Positions 1-7,899 of a DNA stretch of 64,000 bases are shown one piece after another. The notes under the pieces were generated by a model. That model was not told the origin of the DNA. It saw nothing but the letters and a program-made list of their open reading frames with translations, and did no database searches. The position numbers were made by a program, and so were the translations under genes. The stretch comes from Cetobacterium_A somerae (GTDB lineage Bacteria; Fusobacteriota; Fusobacteriia; Fusobacteriales; Fusobacteriaceae): NCBI RefSeq assembly GCF_044784365.2, contig NZ_CP173062.2; one strand, 5' to 3'. Every line of letters begins with the position of its first letter. Position 1 is the first letter of the stretch.

Positions 1-923
1 CTAAAAAATATGGTGGATATATAAGAAAAGAGGACTTAGAAGGATATGAAGCTGAATGGGTAAAACCAATTTCTGTAAACTACAAAGGTTATGATGTATA
101 TGAGATTCCTCCTAATGGCCATGGAATTTCAGCTTTAATGGCACTTAATATTTTAAATAATTTTCAATTGAAAGAAAGAGAAAATTCAGATAGCTATCAT
201 AAATTAATTGAAAGTATGAAGTTAGCTTTTGTAGATACTCAAAAATATGTAGCAGATCCTAAGCATATGAAAGTAACAATAGAGGAACTATTATCTAAAG
301 ATTATGCCAAAAAAAGGGCGAGTTTAATTGGCGAGATGGCTATTATGCCAGAAGTAGGAGATCCGAAATCTGGAGGAACAGTTTACTTAGCTGCAGCTGA
401 TACAGAGGGAAATATGATATCTTATATTCAGAGTAATTATATGGGATTTGGATCTGGAATAGTTATTCCAGGAACAGGAATATCTTTACAAAATAGAGGA
501 AACAATTTTAATTTAGATTTAGAAAGTCCAAATTGTTTAGGACCGAACAAAAGACCATATCATACAATAATACCAGGGTTTTTAGCAAAAGATGGAAAAT
601 CTGTAGGACCGTTTGGTGTAATGGGTGGATTTATGCAACCACAAGGACATATTCAAATGGTAACAAATACAATAGATTTTATGCTAAATCCACAAGCTGC
701 ATTGGATGCTCCAAGATGGCAGTGGGTTGGAGGAAAAACTATAGAGTTAGAAGCAGCAGTTCCAAATCATATAGCTTTAGAATTGTCAGCTAAAGGTCAT
801 GATATAAAAGTAGTACACGACAGTTTAATGTTTGGAAGAGGACAAATAATTTGGTTACTGGAAAATGGGGCTCTTTGTGCAGGGACTGAACCTAGAACAG
901 ATGGAACTATAGCGTTGTGGTAA
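1..923 (+). CDS. Gamma-glutamyltransferase family protein (5' end outside window)
   Basis: The reading frame is open from base 3 with no start codon, so the gene begins before the window; the first ATG (138) lies inside a conserved part of the family and is not the start. The product is the C-terminal part of an N-terminal-nucleophile gamma-glutamyl hydrolase/transferase, which cleaves gamma-glutamyl bonds after self-processing into two subunits. The processing and catalytic threonine is most likely the Thr codon at 378-380, in GGTVYLAAADTEGNM. The later blocks MGFGSGIVIPGTG, LQNRG, PYHTIIPGF and MGGFMQPQGH match the YwrD-like branch better than classical periplasmic Ggt. No signal peptide can be judged because the N terminus is missing. 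It probably belongs with the second gamma-glutamyltransferase (4146-5849) and the pgs genes downstream. Confidence 0.88.
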   Translation, partial: KKYGGYIRKEDLEGYEAEWVKPISVNYKGYDVYEIPPNGHGISALMALNILNNFQLKERENSDSYHKLIESMKLAFVDTQKYVADPKHMKVTIEELLSKDYAKKRASLIGEMAIMPEVGDPKSGGTVYLAAADTEGNMISYIQSNYMGFGSGIVIPGTGISLQNRGNNFNLDLESPNCLGPNKRPYHTIIPGFLAKDGKSVGPFGVMGGFMQPQGHIQMVTNTIDFMLNPQAALDAPRWQWVGGKTIELEAAVPNHIALELSAKGHDIKVVHDSLMFGRGQIIWLLENGALCAGTEPRTDGTIALW

Positions 924-926
924 TTG

Positions 927-1463
927 ATGAAATTTTACTATGAATTATTTATGTTATTTTTTAAAATAGGAATGTTTGTAATAGGTGGAGGCTATGCAAT
1001 GATTCCATTTATAAAAGCAGAGGTAGTAGAAAATAAAAAATGGTTAACAGAGGATGAATTCTTAGATGCTTTAGCAGTTAGTCAATCTGCTCCAGGAATA
1101 TTAGCAGTAAATGTATCAGTTTATGTAGGAAAGCGATTAAGGGGAGTTAAAGGAATAGTTGCAGCATCTTTAGGGGCTGTTTTACCATCTTTTCTAATAA
1201 TACTAATAATTGCTATATTTTTTAAGAACTTTCAAGATAATCCATATGTCATAGCAGCTTTTAAAGGAATAAAGCCCGCTGTAATAGCTTTAATTTTAAC
1301 ACCTGCTTTATCTTTGGCTAAAAAAGCTGGAATTACTTATAAGAATGTAATAATACCAATAGCTATAGCAACATTAATAGCTCTTTTCAATATATCCCCA
1401 ATTATATTTATACTTTTAGGAATTTTTGGTGGAAATCTATATTATAGAGGAGAGAGAAAATGA
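927..1463 (+). CDS. Chromate transporter family protein, first half-size subunit
   Basis: This half-size member of the CHR family has about 178 residues, six or so hydrophobic segments and the family blocks GGGYAMIPFIKAEVV, KWLTEDEFLDALAVSQSAPG and LPSFLIILI. In this family short proteins are encoded as pairs that assemble together; the partner overlaps its stop codon by an ATGA (1460-1463). The ATG at 927 is preferred to the TTG at 924. There is little of a ribosome binding site, so translation may be coupled to the gamma-glutamyltransferase gene ending at 923. Known members export chromate, but many have unknown anion substrates. The substrate here cannot be read from sequence. Confidence 0.85.
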   Translation: MKFYYELFMLFFKIGMFVIGGGYAMIPFIKAEVVENKKWLTEDEFLDALAVSQSAPGILAVNVSVYVGKRLRGVKGIVAASLGAVLPSFLIILIIAIFFKNFQDNPYVIAAFKGIKPAVIALILTPALSLAKKAGITYKNVIIPIAIATLIALFNISPIIFILLGIFGGNLYYRGERK

Positions 1464-1990
1464 TATATATAAATCTATTTGTTACATTTTTTAAAATAGG
1501 ATTATTTAGTTTTGGTGGAGGCTATGCAATGCTATCGATGATATCTCAAGAGGTAGTTCTAAGGCACAAGTGGTTAACTATGGGTGAATTTACAAATATA
1601 GTGGCGATTTCTCAAGTAACTCCAGGACCAATTGCAGTGAATTCAGCTACATATATAGGGTATAAAGCTAGTGGTAATACCATCTTAGGTTCTGTTATGG
1701 CTACTTCAGGTGTTGTTTTACCATCAATAATTATAATGTTCATATTGATAAAGTTAATAGAAAAATATAAACATTTAAAGTGGGTAGAAAATGCATTTAA
1801 AGGTTTAAGAATAGTTGTTGTAGGTTTGATATTAGGAGCAGCTTTTCTTTTAATGAATAGAGAAACTCTATATGGTTATAGTAGTTATATAATTTTATTA
1901 GTATCGCTAGTGGCAATTTTGAAATATAAAATAGGCCCAATCCCTATAGTTATCATATCAGGAATAGTGGGAGCAACGTTGCTGAAATAA
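1460..1990 (+). CDS. Chromate transporter family protein, second half-size subunit
   Basis: This is the 176-residue partner of the preceding CHR-family protein, sharing the block GGGYAMLSMISQEVV followed by HKWLTMGEF and ISQVTPGPIAVNSATYIG. The protein is almost entirely hydrophobic and should sit in the inner membrane. It starts in the ATGA overlap with the first subunit, after an AGGAGAGA ribosome binding site. A U-tailed hairpin follows directly, so the gamma-glutamyltransferase gene and the CHR pair look like one transcript. Its position next to gamma-glutamyltransferase raises the possibility that the natural substrate is not chromate; this is inference. Confidence 0.85.
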   Translation: MIYINLFVTFFKIGLFSFGGGYAMLSMISQEVVLRHKWLTMGEFTNIVAISQVTPGPIAVNSATYIGYKASGNTILGSVMATSGVVLPSIIIMFILIKLIEKYKHLKWVENAFKGLRIVVVGLILGAAFLLMNRETLYGYSSYIILLVSLVAILKYKIGPIPIVIISGIVGATLLK

Positions 1991-1995
1991 ATCCA

Positions 1996-2028
1996 TAAAA
2001 AACTGTAGAGAAATCTGCAGTTTTTTGT
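1996..2028 (+). terminator. Intrinsic terminator after CHR pair
   Basis: A stem CTGTAGA / TCTGCAG closed by a GAAA loop (2003-2020), flanked by A and T runs, lies just after the stop codon at 1990. Its core resembles the terminators at 27615 and 28397. Confidence 0.85.
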
Positions 2029-2044
2029 TTATGGAAATTAAAAT

Positions 2045-2072
2045 GTTCGAGTAATAAAAAAAATGATATAAT
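2045..2072 (+). promoter_or_regulatory. Possible promoter of the two-component operon
   Basis: A good -10 element, TATAAT-like, lies at 2067-2072, 26 bases before the GTG start. The -35 match (TTCGAG, 2045-2050, 16-base spacer) is weak. Confidence 0.35.
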
Positions 2073-2097
2073 AAGGCATACTAAGTGGGGTGGGTAT

Positions 2098-3405
2098 GTG
2101 GAGATTAAATTAGAAGAGAAAAAAATAAAATTAGTTTTAATAATACTTTTTTTGGGAATGATATTACCAATTTTTTTAACACATCAAAATTTTAAAATTT
2201 ATGATTCTATAACCAAAGCATTGGAGTTATGGGATAAAGAACACCTTTTAATAGGGATGTTAAAGTTAGTTATTATGAATACTTTAAGATCAATACCAAT
2301 GTACATAGCAATTTTTTTACTTTTTGATTCAATAGAGATAATAAAAAATGGTAGAAAAAGGAATTTTGAAAAGGTGTTATTGATACTGCCAATAATTCCA
2401 ATTGCTTATAGCTTAATTAAAATTTTCTATGATATTCAACTTCCTGTTGGGAAAACAAGTATTTTAGGGGTATTATGGTTTTGTTATTATGTAAAATTTG
2501 ATTTGAAAAATATAACGTATGTAGAAAAATATCTAGTTTTTTTATCTTTTATTGTGGGATTACAATGGTTAGATGTAAGTAGATTTTTTAATTTTTTAGG
2601 TGTTGGAGAGATTACATCAGATTTAAATAAAGCCATAATTTTTATGGAAGCAGACGTAATTGTAACGTTAATTTGCATTAGCTTTTTTAGTTTTTTCACT
2701 CTGTTTTCAATTTTATTACTACATTTTTTTAAAGGACAAGAGGAAAGAATAGCAAGATCTAGATCAGAGATGGAAAATAGACACTTAAAAGAAGTTCAAC
2801 TATTGGTTCATGATTTGAAAACACCAATTTTTTCAGTGGGAGCTCTATTAGAAACTCTTACTCTTCAAGAGGAGGATGAGAGAAAAAAACTTTACCTAAA
2901 AAAGATGGAAGATTCAATAGAAAAAACAAATGTTATGATTAGTGAAATATTATCTGTAAAATCTGAGAAGCCAATAGTAATTGAAGAGATGATGAGATTT
3001 ATTTTTTCTTTTTTATCAGTTCATAAAAATATCGAGGGAATAACCTATAAAAGTTATTTAAAAAAAGATTATAAGCTAAAAGGAAATAGAATTTTACTAT
3101 CGAGGGTAATAATAAATCTTATTGTTAATTCTTGGGAAGCTAATTCATCAGTTGTAAATATAATGGTTAAAGATTATAAAAAGAGATTAATTATTCAAAT
3201 TGATGATTGTGGTGATGGAATTGATATTGATAATATAAATGAGTTAATAAAAGAGGGAGTATCCACAAAAAACTCATCGGGTAAAGGACTGTCTTTTGTT
3301 GTAAAAACTATAAAAGAAATGGAAGGGAAAATATATTTTGTAAAAAAAATAAAAAATGGAACAAAAATTTATATCATTCTAAAGGGGGATGAATATGGGG
3401 AATAA
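2098..3405 (+). CDS. Membrane sensor histidine kinase
   Basis: The protein is 435 residues long. Its first 215 or so residues form several hydrophobic segments without a recognisable extracellular binding domain. The kinase core follows: an H-box with the likely phosphorylated His238 (LLVHDLKTPIFS), an N-box (INLIVNSWEANSS), and G-boxes (DDCGDGID and GKGLSFVVKTI). The start is GTG at 2098 after AAGTGGGGTGGG, because the ATG at 2096 meets a stop within a few codons. It overlaps the response regulator gene, so the two are cotranslated. Its stimulus is unknown; its place between gamma-glutamyl genes suggests control of that locus, by inference. Confidence 0.88.
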   Translation: MEIKLEEKKIKLVLIILFLGMILPIFLTHQNFKIYDSITKALELWDKEHLLIGMLKLVIMNTLRSIPMYIAIFLLFDSIEIIKNGRKRNFEKVLLILPIIPIAYSLIKIFYDIQLPVGKTSILGVLWFCYYVKFDLKNITYVEKYLVFLSFIVGLQWLDVSRFFNFLGVGEITSDLNKAIIFMEADVIVTLICISFFSFFTLFSILLLHFFKGQEERIARSRSEMENRHLKEVQLLVHDLKTPIFSVGALLETLTLQEEDERKKLYLKKMEDSIEKTNVMISEILSVKSEKPIVIEEMMRFIFSFLSVHKNIEGITYKSYLKKDYKLKGNRILLSRVIINLIVNSWEANSSVVNIMVKDYKKRLIIQIDDCGDGIDIDNINELIKEGVSTKNSSGKGLSFVVKTIKEMEGKIYFVKKIKNGTKIYIILKGDEYGE

Positions 3406-4000
3406 TATGTTAATTATAGATGATTCAGAGGAGATATGTTTTGCAATATCTGAATTTTTTATATATAAGGGATGGAGTGTAGAGACTGCTAATAGCGTAG
3501 AAAAATCTTTAGAGATATTAAAAAATAGAAAGTTTGATATAATTTTAATAGATTATAATATGCCGTATATTAATGGAGCTGTTGGTGTAAAATTGATAAG
3601 GGCATTGGATAAAGACGTATCAATAATCGCTTTAACAGTGGAAGGGGAGGAGATTGTAGCAGAAAGTTTTTTTGAAGCAGGTGCGAATGATTTTGCTATT
3701 AAACCAATAAAAATGCTTGATCTTTTTTCAAGAGTGAATGTTCATTTGAATAATAAAAAGCGTTTAAAAGATGAAGAGATTCTCCCTAAAGGAATAGATA
3801 AAAATACTCTTAATATAGTTTTGGGGTGCTTAAGTAATAAAAAGGAGTATATAGATGTGGATGAAATATCTAATTTAACGGGAGTTGCCACAAAAACAGT
3901 AAACAGATATATGAACTACCTTTTAGATGAGGAGAAGGTTATTTTAAATAATATTTATGGAAAAATTGGAAGACCTAAAAAAGAGTATAAACTAAAATAG
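3395..4000 (+). CDS. Response regulator with C-terminal winged-helix-like domain
   Basis: An N-terminal receiver domain contains the acidic pair in LIIDDSEE, the phospho-acceptor Asp53 in LIDYNMPY and a conserved Lys in FAIKPIK. The C-terminal part (about residues 135-201) has a helix-turn-helix pattern (DEISNLTGVATKTVNRYMNYL) like that of DcuR/CitB-type regulators. The start at 3395 sits six bases after AAAGGGGG; the upstream ATG at 3389 touches that site and is less likely. It overlaps the kinase gene by 11 bases. A terminator follows at 4007. Candidate targets are the promoter at 4091 and the chromosomal genes around it, but no operator is evident. Confidence 0.86.
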   Translation: MGNNMLIIDDSEEICFAISEFFIYKGWSVETANSVEKSLEILKNRKFDIILIDYNMPYINGAVGVKLIRALDKDVSIIALTVEGEEIVAESFFEAGANDFAIKPIKMLDLFSRVNVHLNNKKRLKDEEILPKGIDKNTLNIVLGCLSNKKEYIDVDEISNLTGVATKTVNRYMNYLLDEEKVILNNIYGKIGRPKKEYKLK

Positions 4001-4006
4001 AGATTT

Positions 4007-4051
4007 AAACCCGAATTGTTGCAGTTAGTAACAAAGAGGGTTTATTTTTTT
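4007..4051 (+). terminator. Intrinsic terminator after response regulator gene
   Basis: AAACCC (4007-4012) pairs with GGGTTT (4038-4043), with an inner TTGTT/AACAA stem, followed by a T run. Confidence 0.8.
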
Positions 4052-4090
4052 GTGAGAACAAAGAGAAAAAAGAGAAAAATGGGTCTTTTA

Positions 4091-4119
4091 TTTACATTGG
4101 AATTTTCATAAGGTATAAA
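4091..4119 (+). promoter_or_regulatory. Promoter of the ggt-pgs operon
   Basis: TTTACA (4091-4096) and TATAAA (4114-4119) are separated by 17 bases, a near-consensus housekeeping promoter about 27 bases before the start codon at 4146. Confidence 0.7.
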
Positions 4120-4145
4120 TGATAGAAATGAAAGGGGAGTGAGTT

Positions 4146-5849
4146 ATGAAAAAAAGATATTTATTAGGAGCAGTGGCAGTAACATTTTTTTCTTTTAGCA
4201 GTTTAAAAGCTGATTTTAAACCATTTGATGAGAACGGGAATATGATTAGAACTGGTAGAGGAGCAGAGGGGAAAGTTGGAATAGTTTCTACAAGTAAGTA
4301 TGAGGCTAGTAAAATTGGAATGGATGTTTTAAAAAAGGGAGGAAATGCAATTGATGCAGCAGTAGCAGCAGGGTTTGCTTTAGGTGTTGCAGAACCAAAT
4401 TCATCTGGATTAGGTGGAGGTGGATTTATGTTAATAAGAATTGCTAAAACTGGAGAAACAGTATTTATTGATTTTAGAGAGAGAGCACCGAAAAATTCAG
4501 CACCAAAAATGTGGGTACTGGATAAAGATGGAAAAGTAGTGGATAATGAAAAAGTTGAAGGTGGAAAAGCAGCTGGAGTTCCAGGAGAGGTAGCAGGATT
4601 ATTGTATGCTTTAGAAAAATATGGAACTATGTCAAGAGAGGATGTAATCAGACCAGCAGCAGATTTAGCAAAAAATGGTTTTGTTGTAACACCAACACTA
4701 TCAGGAGATATGAAAAATAAATATGATTTAATGGTTAAATATCCTGAGTTTGGAAAAACTTTTTTAACGGCAGATGGGTTTCCTTATGAAACTGGGGATA
4801 CTTTTAAAAATGAAGATATGGCTAAAACACTTGATTTAATAATAAAAAATGGTAAGGATGGATTCTATAAAGGTGAAGTAGCTGAATCTATTGTTGGAAC
4901 TTTAAATAAGTATGGTGGAGTATTCACAATGGAAGATTTAGCAAATTATGAACCAAGAATTAGAAAACCTGTGGTAGGAAACTATAGAGGGTATGAGGTT
5001 ATATCATCACCAGCTCCAAGTTCAGGAGGAGCAGTAGTTGTACAAATATTAAATATTTTAGAAAACTTTAACGTTGGAGATATGGAAGTAAACTCTCCAG
5101 AGTATTTACACCTTTTCTCTGAAGCATTTAAGTTATCTTATGCTGATAGAGCAAAATACATGGGAGATACAGATTATACTCCAGTACCTTTAAAGGGGTT
5201 AACATCTAAAAAATATGCAAAAGATTTATCACAAAAAATTGATATGTCTAAATCACAAGAAAGTATTGCTCATGATCCGTGGCAATATGAGTCAGATGAT
5301 ACAACTCACTATTCGATAGCAGATAAAGAAGGGAATATGGTTTCAGTAACTAAAACTGTAAATGGAATTTTCGGAAACGGAGTAGTGGCAGATGGATATG
5401 GATTTGTTTTAAATAATGAGATGGATGATTTTGTTACAGGAGAGGGACATCCAAACTCAGTGGCTCCAGGAAAAACTCCTTTAAGTTCAATGTCACCAAC
5501 AATTGTACTGAAAAATGGAGAGCCATTCATGGTATTGGGATCACCAGGGGCTACAAAAATTATAAGTACAGTATCTCAGGTAATAAGCAAAGTTGTAGAT
5601 CACGATATGGGAATGCAAGAGGCTATTGATGCTCCAAGAATGTTTGATAATACATCTAATAAAATAAATGTTGAAACGAGAATTACTCCTGAAACTGTAG
5701 ATAAATTAAAGGTTTTAGGGCATGAAGTAAATGAAACATCAGAATGGGATAGAGGAATGGGATCAGTTCAAGGAGTTCTATATAAAAAAGATGGAACATT
5801 AGAGGGTGGAGCAGATCCAAGAAGAGATGGAAAAGCTGTAGGTATTTAA
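4146..5849 (+). CDS. ggt: Periplasmic gamma-glutamyltransferase
   Basis: This complete 567-residue enzyme hydrolyses or transfers gamma-glutamyl groups, for example from glutathione or poly-gamma-glutamate. Residues 1-22 form a signal peptide (basic start, hydrophobic core, ending near LKA), so it acts in the periplasm. Family blocks include GGNAIDAAVAAGFALGVAEPNSSGLGGGGF, seen in pieces near residues 60-95, and the autoprocessing/catalytic Thr386 in TTHYSIAD, which corresponds to Thr391 of the E. coli enzyme. The glycine and proline rich LSSMSPTIV and LGSPGATKI blocks follow. It heads the operon that ends in pgsB/pgsC, so it may trim or recycle poly-gamma-glutamate. It is the second gamma-glutamyltransferase in 5 kb but belongs to a different branch from the first. 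Confidence 0.93.
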   Translation: MKKRYLLGAVAVTFFSFSSLKADFKPFDENGNMIRTGRGAEGKVGIVSTSKYEASKIGMDVLKKGGNAIDAAVAAGFALGVAEPNSSGLGGGGFMLIRIAKTGETVFIDFRERAPKNSAPKMWVLDKDGKVVDNEKVEGGKAAGVPGEVAGLLYALEKYGTMSREDVIRPAADLAKNGFVVTPTLSGDMKNKYDLMVKYPEFGKTFLTADGFPYETGDTFKNEDMAKTLDLIIKNGKDGFYKGEVAESIVGTLNKYGGVFTMEDLANYEPRIRKPVVGNYRGYEVISSPAPSSGGAVVVQILNILENFNVGDMEVNSPEYLHLFSEAFKLSYADRAKYMGDTDYTPVPLKGLTSKKYAKDLSQKIDMSKSQESIAHDPWQYESDDTTHYSIADKEGNMVSVTKTVNGIFGNGVVADGYGFVLNNEMDDFVTGEGHPNSVAPGKTPLSSMSPTIVLKNGEPFMVLGSPGATKIISTVSQVISKVVDHDMGMQEAIDAPRMFDNTSNKINVETRITPETVDKLKVLGHEVNETSEWDRGMGSVQGVLYKKDGTLEGGADPRRDGKAVGI

Positions 5850-5864
5850 AAGAGGAGGATATAT

Positions 5865-6395
5865 ATGAAAAAATTTTTTACAACAATGTTATTTTTTATT
5901 TTAGGAGTACTAGCTTTTGGAGAAAAATTTGAAAAACCTGTGTTATTAACTTCAGTAGGGCAAAGTGCTGATGTACAAATGGTAAGTGTGTTATTAAAAA
6001 AAGCTGGAGTTGAAGCAACTTTAGATAAAAATATCACTGGGGATAAGTTGGGAGCAGATAAGACAGTTGTAATAGCAATTGGAGGAAGCTCAAAAGGACT
6101 TGGAGCAGCTGGAATAAAAGTAGAAGATGAGTTAGCTAGAACTGAGCAACTACTAAAGGCTGCTAAAGATAAAGGAATAAAAATAGTTGGATTACATGTT
6201 GGTGGAGAGCAAAGAAGAGGAGAGTTATCTGATAAATTTGTAAACGCAACTGTTGGAGAGTGTGATTATTTAATCGTAGTTGAAGATGGAAATAAAGATC
6301 AACTATTTACAAAAGTAGCTGAAGAAAAGAAAATACCTTTAGTTCTTGTTCCTAAAATAAGTGGAGCAGTAGAGCCTCTAAAAGAGATTTTTTAA
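5865..6395 (+). CDS. Secreted DUF6305-like protein
   Basis: This 176-residue protein has an N-terminal signal peptide (residues 1-18, ending near LAFG) and then a compact alpha/beta domain beginning KPVLLTSVGQSADVQMV. It resembles the family I know as DUF6305, which has no proven function; I am moderately sure of that assignment. The mature domain has glycine-rich turns (AIGGSSKGLG and HVGGEQRRG) and alternating strands and helices that look like a small ligand-binding fold. It follows ggt by 15 bases with an AGAGGAGG ribosome binding site. A long palindrome separates it from the transporter gene, and a partner role in uptake through that transporter is possible but unproven. Confidence 0.7.
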   Translation: MKKFFTTMLFFILGVLAFGEKFEKPVLLTSVGQSADVQMVSVLLKKAGVEATLDKNITGDKLGADKTVVIAIGGSSKGLGAAGIKVEDELARTEQLLKAAKDKGIKIVGLHVGGEQRRGELSDKFVNATVGECDYLIVVEDGNKDQLFTKVAEEKKIPLVLVPKISGAVEPLKEIF

Positions 6396-6406
6396 TAAGT
6401 AGATAG

Positions 6407-6440
6407 AAGAGCTGCTAAAAATTTTTAGCAGCTCTTATTC
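6407..6440 (+). terminator. Perfect 30-base palindrome, partial terminator or attenuator
   Basis: Bases 6407-6421 are exactly complementary to 6422-6436 (AAGAGCTGCTAAAAA and its reverse complement). The hairpin ends in CTCTT then ATTC, so the T run is short. It lies between two genes that otherwise look cotranscribed, so partial termination or RNA processing is more likely than a full stop. Confidence 0.6.
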
Positions 6441-6453
6441 AAAGGAGGAAAAA

Positions 6454-7725
6454 GTGTCGCAAGAATTGATAATATTTTTAGGAATGATAATAGTTTTTAC
6501 ATTTTCATGTTTTAAACTGAAGTTACCTGTGAGTATAGCTATGGTTTTGTCAGCTGTAACAGGAACTTTAATGAGTGGTAATGGAATCCATGTGAGACAC
6601 TTAGTTGAAGGGATGTTTGGATATATTGATACTATTCTTGTAATAGCAACAGCTATGATTTTTATGAAAACTATTCAAGAGATTGGAACATTGAATGCTT
6701 TAAGTGCATCGATATTAAAAAAGTTTCATTCAACACCATGGGTTCTACTAATTTTTTTAATGATTGTTAGTATGTTTCCAGGAATGATAACAGGATCTTC
6801 AACGGCAGCAGTATTAACAGCAGGAAGCATAGTAGCTCCAATACTTATGTTAGTGGGAATACCAATTGTTGAAACTGCAACAATTATTGCAATAGGTGGA
6901 ATACTAGGAATGATTGCACCTCCTGTAAATGTACCAGCAATGATAATTGGTGGAGGAATAGATATGCCTTATGTTGGATTTACAATTCCTCTTCTTTTAC
7001 TAACAATTCCAGTAGCTATTTTTACGGTGCTTTACTTGGGATTAAAATATGTAAAAAAAATAAATTATGATGAGATAAAATCTAAAATAAATCTAGAAGA
7101 TATTGAAAAATATGGTTGGAAACTTTATTTACCAATAATCTTAGGTGTTGTTTTAATGGTTTTAGGAAAAGTTATGCCAACTATATTTAATTTAGGAATG
7201 CCTTTAATATTTTTAATAAGTGCTTTAGTTGGTTTATTTTGTGGTAAAAAAGTTAACTTTATAGCTGTTTCAAAAGAAGCGATAAAAGAAACATTGCCAG
7301 TTTTAGGAATTCTGATGGGAGTTGGAATGTTTATTCAAGTGATGACTCTTACTGGAGTTAGAGGATTTATAGTTGTAAATAGTTTAAGTTTACCACCAGC
7401 AATGATCTATGTGGCTATGGCAATAACAATTCCATTATTTGGAGCTGTATCATCTTTTGGAGCTGCATCAGTTTTAGGAGTACCATTCTTAATGGTATTT
7501 TTAGCACAAAACCAGATAATAACAGCATCATCAATCTCTTTTATAGCTGGATTAGGAGATTTAATGCCACCAACAGCTCTAGCGGGAATATTTGCTGCTC
7601 AGGTAGTTGGATTAAAAGACTATTCATTAGTTTTAAAAAAATCAATCGTTCCAGCTTTGGTAATTATAGTTTACTCTATCCTGTTTATAGTTTTCTCTAA
7701 AGAGATAGCTTCGATAATATATTAG
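6454..7725 (+). CDS. Polytopic transporter, DctM/citrate-transporter-like superfamily
   Basis: This 423-residue inner-membrane protein has about eleven or twelve hydrophobic helices and two internal motif regions (PGMITGSSTAAVLTAGS and GAVSSFGAASVLGVPFL) typical of the ion-transporter/TRAP large-subunit superfamily. The conserved GGILGMIAPPVNVP and GLGDLMPPTALAG blocks suggest two inverted repeats. The start is GTG at 6454, seven bases after AAAGGAGG. No TRAP small subunit or periplasmic binding protein of TRAP type is beside it, though the 47-residue membrane protein that follows could serve as a small partner. In this operon a gamma-glutamyl, glutamate or peptide substrate is a reasonable guess. 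Confidence 0.75.
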   Translation: MSQELIIFLGMIIVFTFSCFKLKLPVSIAMVLSAVTGTLMSGNGIHVRHLVEGMFGYIDTILVIATAMIFMKTIQEIGTLNALSASILKKFHSTPWVLLIFLMIVSMFPGMITGSSTAAVLTAGSIVAPILMLVGIPIVETATIIAIGGILGMIAPPVNVPAMIIGGGIDMPYVGFTIPLLLLTIPVAIFTVLYLGLKYVKKINYDEIKSKINLEDIEKYGWKLYLPIILGVVLMVLGKVMPTIFNLGMPLIFLISALVGLFCGKKVNFIAVSKEAIKETLPVLGILMGVGMFIQVMTLTGVRGFIVVNSLSLPPAMIYVAMAITIPLFGAVSSFGAASVLGVPFLMVFLAQNQIITASSISFIAGLGDLMPPTALAGIFAAQVVGLKDYSLVLKKSIVPALVIIVYSILFIVFSKEIASIIY

Positions 7726-7740
7726 AGGAGAGTGATAAAA

Positions 7741-7884
7741 ATGATGTTTATTTATTTAGGAATAACGCTATATATATTAATTATGGTTGTATTAAATCTT
7801 TTTGAAGAGAAAAGATTTTTTAATCAGTTAAATGCGGCGTTAGTTATAATTCCTTTAATATTGAGATTATTAATGATAAAATAA
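7741..7884 (+). CDS. 47-residue membrane protein in the pgs operon
   Basis: A short frame begins ATGATG at 7741 after TAGAGGAGAGTG and ends in TAA at 7884. It encodes 47 residues starting MMFIYLGITLYILIMVVLNL, with two hydrophobic helices separated by a charged stretch (FEEKRFFNQ). The strong ribosome binding site, tight spacing (15 bases on each side) and clean membrane pattern support a real gene. It may be a small subunit of the transporter before it or of the polymer synthase after it. I recognise no family. Confidence 0.7.
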   Translation: MMFIYLGITLYILIMVVLNLFEEKRFFNQLNAALVIIPLILRLLMIK

Positions 7885-7899
7885 AGAGGAGATTGTTGT

